A stretch of DNA of 11,670 bases from Bacteroidota bacterium (lineage in GTDB: Bacteria; Bacteroidota; Ignavibacteria; Kapaibacteriales; Kapaibacteriaceae). A program made the translations under genes and the position numbers. This document shows, piece after piece, positions 1-5,872 of the stretch. Each line of letters opens with the position of its first letter. Within the stretch, counting starts at the first letter, position 1. Where the stretch lies: the NCBI GenBank assembly GCA_003488525.1, contig DNLG01000173.1, positions 1 through 11,670 on the forward strand, written 5' to 3'. The notes beneath the pieces are model-generated. The model saw only the letters and a program-made list of their open reading frames with translations. It had not been told where the DNA came from and ran no database searches.

Positions 1-910
1 TGCGGTCGGTGATATCGTGCGAAGTGGGCTGTTCTACCTCAAACGCCAGGCTCCTGGCACCACCAAGGAGAATTCGGTCTTCAAGCGAACGGAAGTACAC
101 GTAGCCTTCGTCGAAGTGAAATGAGCCCTTCAGCGGTAGTGATGCGACAGGCTCGGTCACAAGGATCTGTCCGCGTGCCGGTGTGATCGTTGACGCTTCG
201 TGATCCTGCACAAGCTCCGGTATCCATGCGTTTGTTGCGACGACCACTGCGCCGGCACGTATCCGATACTCTTGCGAGCCACTTTGCACGTGCACGATGG
301 TGCCTGCGGGGTCAGACTCAACGTTCGATACGGTTGAACCGGTTCGTATCTGCACACCGGCCTGCTGGGCCATGGACCAAAGAACGTGAACGAGTTTGCC
401 GGAGTGAAGGGTGCCTTCGACCGGACTGTGGATCAGGTGACGAACGCGAGAGCTGAAGCCGAACGCTGAGACCAGGTCACGACGGACCTCAAACGTCGTG
501 GTCCCCGTGATCGGCCGAAGCAGGTCATTCACCTCTTCGATCCGTTCCAGCGACGGATGTTCGTCGAGAAAGATCTCGTTGCCTCCGTCGTGCTGGTAGC
601 CAATGTCGTGACCCCGGCAGGTGGACAGTAGGCCCTGAAGCCCTTCGTAGCGCCTACTGACAATGTCAAGCGCTGCCTCGGCACCGAGCAGATCAATATC
701 CGTCGCCACCTCGCTGAGCGAACCAATGCAGGCAAAGCCCGCATTTCGCGTGGAGGCACCCGTTGGCGTAAACCCGCGCTCCAGGAGCATAACCCGGGAT
801 GTCGGACGCCTGCGAACAACCTCAAGGGCGGTCTGAATGCCCACCAAGCCCCCTCCGACAATCACGACGTCGGCCTCGGACCAGGTTTGAGTTTCCCAAA
901 ACGAGCTCAT
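1..910 (-). CDS. FAD-dependent oxidoreductase (DAO family), 3' end cut by window edge
   Basis: The first 303 residues of a flavin-dependent amine/amino-acid oxidase-type protein are present, and the frame stays open to base 1. Residues 14-44 form a Rossmann dinucleotide-binding unit with a GGGLVG glycine motif (19-24) and an acidic Glu44 ending the second strand, expected to bind the FAD ribose. GASTRNAG (51-58) matches the second flavin-contact motif of the DAO/glutamylputrescine-oxidase-like group. ATNAW (225-229) and RGQIL (246-250) are typical of the later FAD-domain strands. Family members usually have about 370-450 residues, so roughly the last quarter is missing. Substrate cannot be assigned; oxidation of an amine or 2-hydroxy/amino acid is the family reaction. 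The ATG at 910 is the only sensible start, since GGGLVG lies 18 residues in. It has no Shine-Dalgarno sequence and directly follows a -10-like motif. It is divergent from the sigma factor gene, 78 bp away. Confidence 0.9.
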   Translation of the reverse strand, partial: MSSFWETQTWSEADVVIVGGGLVGIQTALEVVRRRPTSRVMLLERGFTPTGASTRNAGFACIGSLSEVATDIDLLGAEAALDIVSRRYEGLQGLLSTCRGHDIGYQHDGGNEIFLDEHPSLERIEEVNDLLRPITGTTTFEVRRDLVSAFGFSSRVRHLIHSPVEGTLHSGKLVHVLWSMAQQAGVQIRTGSTVSNVESDPAGTIVHVQSGSQEYRIRAGAVVVATNAWIPELVQDHEASTITPARGQILVTEPVASLPLKGSFHFDEGYVYFRSLEDRILLGGARSLAFEVEQPTSHDITDR

Positions 911-914
911 CTGT

Positions 915-927
915 CAATTTACGGTGT
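915..927 (-). promoter_or_regulatory. Putative leaderless promoter element of the FAD oxidoreductase gene
   Basis: On the minus strand this reads ACACCGTAAATTG and ends 4 bases before the ATG at 910. The same 13 bases with the same 4-base spacing precede the metG start at 10370. TAAATT would sit at -11 to -6 relative to the A of the ATG, the usual place of a -10 hexamer if transcription starts at the start codon. No recognisable -35 was found 16-18 bases upstream. The promoter role is inferred from repetition and position. Confidence 0.5.
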
Positions 928-954
928 AACGAAGAGCCCCTCTGCTGGTATCTT
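925..954 (+). promoter_or_regulatory. Possible promoter of the sigma/anti-sigma pair
   Basis: This lies in the 78-bp divergent intergenic region. TATCTT at 949-954 is a partial match to a vegetative -10 and would give a leader of roughly 30 bases. TGTAAC at 925-930 resembles the AAC-containing -35 of some ECF sigma factors, followed 16 bases later by GGTA; many ECF sigma genes are autoregulated. Neither reading is strong. TGTAAC overlaps the oppositely oriented 13-base element at 915-927. Confidence 0.25.
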
Positions 955-988
955 AAAGCGGTCACATTCCCCACCGGAAAACCTGTCC

Positions 989-1534
989 ATGCACACACTT
1001 ATGACCGATGAAGAGCTGTTTGCTCTCGTTCGTGACGGGAACGACGAGGATGCATTCCGTACGCTCTTCAAGCGCTACGACAAGAGGCTGTATGCCTACT
1101 GTCTGCGAGCGCTCGGCTCACATGAAGATGCACAGGACATGTTTCAGACGATCTCGCTGACCGTATACGATAAGCGGGCATCGTTCTCCGATGGATCGTT
1201 TGCCGCATGGCTGTTCACGATCGCCCGCAACTCCTGTCTCAAGGGGCTCCGGCAACGTAAACACACGGTTGAATACACCGAGGAACTACCACCGGCCGAA
1301 GAAGTCGAACGACATAGTGGCGACTTCATGCTCCGTGAGGCTCTGCACCGCGCGATCGCGGTACTCCCCGATGAGTTTCGCGAAGCACTCGAAATGAAGT
1401 ACTTCGATGATCTTCCCTATGAGGACATCGCATCGACCCTTGGCATCACGGTCTCACTGGCGAAGGTCCGTGTGTTTCGCGCCAAGAAACTCATCCAGCA
1501 ATCTCTGTCCAGTATCATCAGCGAACTGCAATGA
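989..1534 (+). CDS. ECF-type RNA polymerase sigma-70 factor
   Basis: This 181-residue protein has the two-domain layout of extracytoplasmic-function sigma factors. Sigma region 2 spans about residues 22-90, including the AFRTLFKRYDKRLYAYCLRA helix, the HEDAQDMFQ helix (45-53) and the region 2.3/2.4 helix FAAWLFTIARN (71-81). A short acidic linker (95-112) follows. Sigma region 4 spans about 118-171, with VLPDEFREALEMKYFDDLPYEDIA followed by the recognition helix around SLAKVRVFRAKKLI. It should bind core RNA polymerase and direct it to a small stress or envelope regulon. The ATG at 989 is chosen because GGAAA lies 9 bases upstream and the sigma domain starts soon after. An ATG at 1001 is also possible. 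A TTG at 887 would add a 34-residue tail running into the divergent gene and is unlikely. The stop overlaps the next start as ATGA, implying translational coupling to its probable anti-sigma factor. Confidence 0.93.
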   Translation: MHTLMTDEELFALVRDGNDEDAFRTLFKRYDKRLYAYCLRALGSHEDAQDMFQTISLTVYDKRASFSDGSFAAWLFTIARNSCLKGLRQRKHTVEYTEELPPAEEVERHSGDFMLREALHRAIAVLPDEFREALEMKYFDDLPYEDIASTLGITVSLAKVRVFRAKKLIQQSLSSIISELQ

Positions 1535-2382
1535 CGAATCAGGAACTTCTCGCAGGCTTCCTCGATCGAACGTTGAACGAAGATCAACTGCTCGATTTCG
1601 AACGCCGCCAACTCGAATCACCCGAGTTTGCGCAGGAAGTGCGCGAAATGCTCACGGTGGAAGACCTGCTCACCGAATCGGCACCCAAGGTGCGCTATCC
1701 CGTAGAGTTTCTGGCGAAGGTCGAGTCATCGATCGCTGCTCAGATCATTGCCGGAGCTGCAACAGGCGGGATCCTCGGTACACTTGCCAAGATGGGATGG
1801 GGCTGGATCGTTGGCGGCACCACGGCGGCGGTGGTCGGCGGAACGGCCCTGTATGTTGCAGCCACACGATCGGATGAGGTAGCTCCGGATCCTCGTCCAA
1901 AGACGGTCACACGCACCACTCAGCCCCCTATCGTTCAGCAGCCCGCGGTCGAAACGCCCGCTGCACCGATCGCAACGGTGCCCACGGTATCCATCCGCGA
2001 AGTCAGCAAGGTCGATGTGAGTGTAAAGGCAACGCCAACCAATTCGGCTCTTGATCAGCTACGGGCAGACTACGAGACGTGTTCGACAACCAACGACCGT
2101 GTTCGATGCGCGCAGATCGCACTGCAGATCGGCCGTCGACTGCGGCAGACGCAGCGTGCGAGCGAAGCAGAGCAGTTCCTCACCGCCGCCGTGGGTCATG
2201 CCCGCGCCACACGTCTGGCACAGTTTGAAGTGGATGCACTCGGTGAACTTGGACTGATCGCAGCCGAACGGGGCGATGTGCCACAAGCAACGAGTTACTT
2301 CCAGAAGGCGATCGAGCGTGGACAGAGTGCGCGTGTGACAACCACGGCGTGGTCAACGGCGCTCGAGAAGCTGAACCGTTAG
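1531..2382 (+). CDS. Probable membrane anti-sigma factor with periplasmic TPR-like tail
   Basis: This 283-residue protein begins inside the last codon of the sigma gene (ATGA overlap), the usual arrangement for a sigma/anti-sigma pair. Residues 1-65 are acidic and helical (ELLAGFLDRTLNEDQLLDF), resembling the short cytoplasmic sigma-binding segment of anti-sigma factors, without the HxxxCxxC zinc signature. A glycine/alanine-rich hydrophobic segment covers about 68-111, best read as one membrane span at 88-110 or possibly a hairpin. A Pro/Thr/Val-rich linker follows (about 118-165). Residues 170-283 are helical with TPR-like character, ending in a unit containing ALGELGLIAAERGDVPQATSYFQKAIE. 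Inferred role: it holds the sigma factor at the inner membrane and senses a periplasmic signal through the TPR region. The assignment rests mainly on context and topology. The last 30 bp overlap the oppositely oriented OmpA-like gene. An alternative is a TPR protein simply regulated with the sigma factor. Confidence 0.7.
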   Translation: MTNQELLAGFLDRTLNEDQLLDFERRQLESPEFAQEVREMLTVEDLLTESAPKVRYPVEFLAKVESSIAAQIIAGAATGGILGTLAKMGWGWIVGGTTAAVVGGTALYVAATRSDEVAPDPRPKTVTRTTQPPIVQQPAVETPAAPIATVPTVSIREVSKVDVSVKATPTNSALDQLRADYETCSTTNDRVRCAQIALQIGRRLRQTQRASEAEQFLTAAVGHARATRLAQFEVDALGELGLIAAERGDVPQATSYFQKAIERGQSARVTTTAWSTALEKLNR

Positions 2383-4359
2383 GTTCATACCGTTCTGCTC
2401 GTACAGTCGGCGCTCCGGCTCTTCCAGACCGGCCGTGGTCCATTCAGCGGGCTGACGCTGGGATGAACCATCCTTGCGACCCTCGGCAGCGCTCTGTCGG
2501 GTGTTGGCATCCCGTACGAATGTGAAGATCTCCATCTTTCTCACCGGACGTGCAGTAGCTGCCGGTGGCATGCGCGAAGTAAGCGATACCCTGACCGGTT
2601 CACTGCGGCTCTGGGCCTCATCAACATCTGTGACACGCAACATCAGCACCACTGGTTGTTTGATGGCACCGTCGGCATCGACGTTCTCGTTCATATCCCA
2701 GACGATCTGAGCAGGAACAGCTCCCGTGTCTGAAAATGTGCGTACTTCCGAGTCACCCTGCATGGCAGTAATACTCCATGAGTGAAGACCGGCTTCACTG
2801 ATAACGTCGGGAATGAGCTGAACTCTCGGCAACTGCGTCTCGATAGACGTCGAAGAATACTCGATGGGATTCAGCAGCTCTCTTCCCTGCTCAACGAACG
2901 TGACCACATCGGTCGGCATCGATTCATCGCTGGTTGCCGAACGGATATCAACATTCAACCGATCCGATGATACGCCGAAGCGGGTCGACAGATAGGAGCC
3001 GATTGCATCGATACGCTGCTCAACAAGTCTTCGCCGTTCGCTCTTCGTATAGGCGACGAGTGTGCAGCGCACCGCCCGAAGGCGACGCATGCGAGCACCG
3101 ACAATGTTGAGAATCTGGTACTGCAGATGCGATGCCGCCGAACCATCGATCGACGATTCCTTCCACGTACGGGCCTCGGCAGAAGTGAGCTGACGATAGC
3201 GGGCCGGCATGCCGGATTGGTCACCGTCAAACATGACCATTGGAAGGAAGCTGATGATGCGACGTGATTCAACTCGCACTGCGCTGAGGCGTGCGTTCTG
3301 ACTGATGTTACCCGCATCGTCCAGAAACCGAATCTGAAGAGAAGCGCGCAGCACGGAAGGGGGCTTGGGCACCGCCACGCGATACGTTTCCTTGCGACGC
3401 ACCACCCTGGTCATCTGACTACCCGCGGGCATTTCGACCGTATCGATTGAGGTTGAGAATAATGTCGTTGTGGACTCCGACACTCCACGTGTGAGCTCAA
3501 CAAACGTGTCGCGCTCAACTCGTACGGCAAGATCGACAACCTCTCTCACCGGCGGAGGCGGCGCCGCAGGAGTGGGCGCGGCAACAGGTACTGCCGGGGC
3601 TGATGTCGGGAAGCGGTAGCGAAGTCCGAGACTAATCGAGAACATCTGCGCATTGAAAGCGCCATCGGTTGTGAACGGCTGCAGCGCACGTGCGATGCTC
3701 ACGCGAGGAACAAGTACGATCGACCCGGATGCGCTCGCTGGAACAGCCCCCTCGGCGGTGAACGAGACCATGGGAACAACCGTTCGGAGGTTGGGCACCT
3801 CTCCGCGCGCGGTGACCAGTTCGATGCTACCGTCCGCAAAGCGCACACCCCGAGGATCCACAAACGTCAGCGTCTGCGTGTACCGCGAGGTGGCTACGGC
3901 CATGATTGGAAGCCCCGCGCTAACGGAGAACCACGATGTAAGATCGTACCGCAGATAGGGCTCGAATCCCAACATGCGAAACGTTCCCTGCAGATCGTGA
4001 CGCATGGTTGCCGTGACCAGTGAGCCCCCTTCCGTGGCGATCGGAGCTTGCTCCAATGCGGCATGGCGGTGTTGCAGGGCCGTGTACGATGCCCGCAGGC
4101 CGAGCCGCAGATCTCTGCCTATGGGCAAGTCCGCACCAAGGGCCGCCGTCATCATCGTAGAGCCGTTGACCGCGTCATAACGAAGTCCACCAGGAGAGGC
4201 GATGCCCGGCACGCTGCCAAATGTTGACGAGGGGGCTGAGAGGGTTGCCCCGAGGCCGACATCGACGTTCCACGCACTGTCCCTCTGACCGGCCAGTACC
4301 GGCAGTGTCACGCAAGAGAGCACGGCAATCGCCGCGATATGCAAGAGTGTTCGGCTCAC
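2353..4359 (-). CDS. Outer-membrane beta-barrel protein with degenerate OmpA-like and FlgD-like regions
   Basis: This 668-residue protein starts at a GTG, 9 bp after the upstream stop, and has a cleavable signal peptide (about 1-23, ending VLAG). Residues 26-252 alternate as amphipathic strands ending in ISLGLRYRF, typical of an 8-10-stranded outer-membrane barrel with a terminal aromatic. A Pro/Ala linker (253-271) exports the rest to the periplasm. Residues about 366-495 align in layout with an OmpA-like domain (ISFLPMVMFDGDQSGMPARY, then LQYQILNIVGARM, CTLVAYT, and a region equivalent to the RA.V..YL helix at 444-460). The usual peptidoglycan-binding residues (GHTD, LSxxRA, NRRV) are not recognisable. 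Residues about 505-592 (LHSWSITAMQ, IVWDMNEN, VLMLRVTD) look like the FlgD/Ig-like module often following this domain in Ignavibacteria-type proteins. The charged tail 596-668 is unlike anything I recognise. Likely an envelope-anchoring or structural outer-membrane protein; precise role unknown. Confidence 0.75.
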   Translation of the reverse strand: MSRTLLHIAAIAVLSCVTLPVLAGQRDSAWNVDVGLGATLSAPSSTFGSVPGIASPGGLRYDAVNGSTMMTAALGADLPIGRDLRLGLRASYTALQHRHAALEQAPIATEGGSLVTATMRHDLQGTFRMLGFEPYLRYDLTSWFSVSAGLPIMAVATSRYTQTLTFVDPRGVRFADGSIELVTARGEVPNLRTVVPMVSFTAEGAVPASASGSIVLVPRVSIARALQPFTTDGAFNAQMFSISLGLRYRFPTSAPAVPVAAPTPAAPPPPVREVVDLAVRVERDTFVELTRGVSESTTTLFSTSIDTVEMPAGSQMTRVVRRKETYRVAVPKPPSVLRASLQIRFLDDAGNISQNARLSAVRVESRRIISFLPMVMFDGDQSGMPARYRQLTSAEARTWKESSIDGSAASHLQYQILNIVGARMRRLRAVRCTLVAYTKSERRRLVEQRIDAIGSYLSTRFGVSSDRLNVDIRSATSDESMPTDVVTFVEQGRELLNPIEYSSTSIETQLPRVQLIPDVISEAGLHSWSITAMQGDSEVRTFSDTGAVPAQIVWDMNENVDADGAIKQPVVLMLRVTDVDEAQSRSEPVRVSLTSRMPPAATARPVRKMEIFTFVRDANTRQSAAEGRKDGSSQRQPAEWTTAGLEEPERRLYEQNGMNLTVQLLERR

Positions 4360-4368
4360 GAAGACCTA

Positions 4369-5814
4369 TTACTGCACGATGAACAGGCGCACCACACTGA
4401 GCAATGTGCCCCCGAGCTGACTTTCCACGGCAAGCCTCGCATAGTACGTTCCCCGTGGAAGCACCACGTCGGCAGATCCAGATGCCGCGATCGTAAAATC
4501 GCGCTGGCCTTCACGCAGCAGGCGCGTAAGGTCGGCCGCTACTCGACCATTAGCATCGGAGACGAGCAGCGTGCCACCCGACGTCGGCACGTTGCGCGCA
4601 CGCAGCGTGGCGGTTGTCGTCACCGGGTTTGGGTCGACGTCGAGCACAAGCGTTCCCTGCAAGGGATTGACCAGCCGGCTGCGACCGTCCTGGTAACGCC
4701 AGACGTTGGTGATATTGACGATGGAGGGGGTGGTCGGTGGACGCTGTTCGAAACCGTTTCGATCGACGTACAGGAAGGAATCCAGACGAATTGGGCTGGA
4801 CTCCGCATCACCAAGAGCAACAGCGAACCGCAGACTTCCGACGGGTACACCGCTGGAGTCAACCAGCAGAGAGCCCCCTGTGAAGGTCTCCAGCGAGACC
4901 TTCATGAACTGCAGTCCGTCGCGAACGCTCAGAGACTCGCGTGGCACCGTAAAGTTCAACACCGGCACCAGCAACGTCGGGTTATACCCAATCTCATAGC
5001 TCAGCCGCTGAAGACGCTCCGGTGCATCAATGGGAGAGTCCGCCAAAAGACGCATGTTCACCGTCAGCGTGTCTCCAATGCGCACATCATACTTCTCAGA
5101 CTCGGCGGCAAGCCGGAGTCGCAGCGGACGCGGACGGGCAGAACCGTTGAGCAGGACCCATGAAGTATCCAGTCTCTGTCCCAGGGGATCAACCCGGACG
5201 ATGCCGACCGTATCGCGAAACTGTCCTGCGGCAGTTGGACGAAACGTAAATGCAAACGCCAGCGTATCTCTTCCGCGTCGGATCGGACCGCTGATGGTTA
5301 CCGACTCGAAGGGGGCTCGCGGCGCACGTGTGTATTCCCAACGTGGCTCGTCGACAGATCCCACGCGGAAGAGCACGAAACGCCTGACCGAATCACCAAC
5401 TTGAATCGATCCAAAGTCGATCTTCTCGGTACGCTCAATGCGGAATGCCGTCACATTGAGTCGCACCCTGATGGTGTTCTCCGCCGGCGGTCCTGTCTTC
5501 GGGTCGCGTTCTAACAGTATCTCATCGGTGAAATCGCCCACAACGTTGGGCGAGCATTTCACACGCACGCGAATCTCACCACCGCGCACCACAAGGTCCT
5601 GGATAGTACTCGTGATCTCGAAGGGGCTTTGGGGAGCACGAACTACTTTGTACACCCCCTGCGCGGAGAGTCCGCGAATTCGGAGTTCGAGCTCGCGTAT
5701 CGATCCGATGGGCTGCGGCGGAAAGAGCAGGTTCTCGGTCAACGTCGGCGTCTGTGCAACGATTAGCTGCGCCGATAGAACGAGGATCGAAAAGAGATGT
5801 AAGCGTATCCGCAT
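4369..5814 (-). CDS. Secreted Ig-like/cohesin-like protein with T9SS-type C-terminal sorting domain
   Basis: This 481-residue exported protein has a signal peptide at 1-20 (MRIRLHLFSI, then a hydrophobic core ending VAQ). Two similar Ig-like units follow, about 22-124 and 125-227. They share the pattern 'aP.aPFe..', a later RxxRDTL or RGGEIRV step, and a 'P...GdF.D' or 'P.aaGqFrD' turn, as in choice-of-anchor/ASH-type beta domains. Residues about 230-370 resemble a cohesin-like fold (VRIGDTLTVNMRLLAD, LSYEIGYNPTLL). Residues 388-481 match a T9SS type A sorting domain: DVDPNPVTTTATL (392-404), LLVSDANGR (416-424), LPRGTYYARL (452-461) and a terminal VVRLFIV strand. Such domains are recognised by the type IX machinery in the outer membrane and are usually cleaved after export. 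Role unknown; surface-exposed or released structural protein is likely. The ATG at 5814 is supported by GGAGAAG upstream and by the signal peptide. It is followed after 9 bp by the barrel-protein gene, so the two probably form an operon. Confidence 0.8.
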   Translation of the reverse strand: MRIRLHLFSILVLSAQLIVAQTPTLTENLLFPPQPIGSIRELELRIRGLSAQGVYKVVRAPQSPFEITSTIQDLVVRGGEIRVRVKCSPNVVGDFTDEILLERDPKTGPPAENTIRVRLNVTAFRIERTEKIDFGSIQVGDSVRRFVLFRVGSVDEPRWEYTRAPRAPFESVTISGPIRRGRDTLAFAFTFRPTAAGQFRDTVGIVRVDPLGQRLDTSWVLLNGSARPRPLRLRLAAESEKYDVRIGDTLTVNMRLLADSPIDAPERLQRLSYEIGYNPTLLVPVLNFTVPRESLSVRDGLQFMKVSLETFTGGSLLVDSSGVPVGSLRFAVALGDAESSPIRLDSFLYVDRNGFEQRPPTTPSIVNITNVWRYQDGRSRLVNPLQGTLVLDVDPNPVTTTATLRARNVPTSGGTLLVSDANGRVAADLTRLLREGQRDFTIAASGSADVVLPRGTYYARLAVESQLGGTLLSVVRLFIVQ

Positions 5815-5818
5815 AATT

Positions 5819-5837
5819 GGTCTTCTCCGTGAGAACC
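5819..5837 (-). promoter_or_regulatory. Shine-Dalgarno region inside a short hairpin before the T9SS-like gene
   Basis: Minus strand reads GGTTCTCACGGAGAAGACC, beginning 23 bases and ending 5 bases before the ATG at 5814. GGTTCTC can pair with GAGAA-ACC if one G is bulged, giving a 7-bp stem with a 3-base loop. The downstream arm contains the only good Shine-Dalgarno-like sequence in the window (GGAGAAG), so folding would hide the ribosome site. No U-run follows, so it is not an intrinsic terminator. Confidence 0.35.
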
Positions 5838-5872
5838 TAGAACCCGTGCATCGTTGCGACGTTACACTGCCG

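Noticed and set aside
887-988. 34-residue N-terminal extension of the sigma factor from a TTG at 887
   Set aside because: It enters the divergent oxidoreductase gene, spans the shared control region, and has no sigma-like sequence; ATG 989 fits the family length.
4339-5163. 274-codon plus-strand open frame
   Set aside because: It is fully antisense to two well-supported envelope genes and its translation has no family features or hydrophobic pattern; typical of GC-rich shadow frames.
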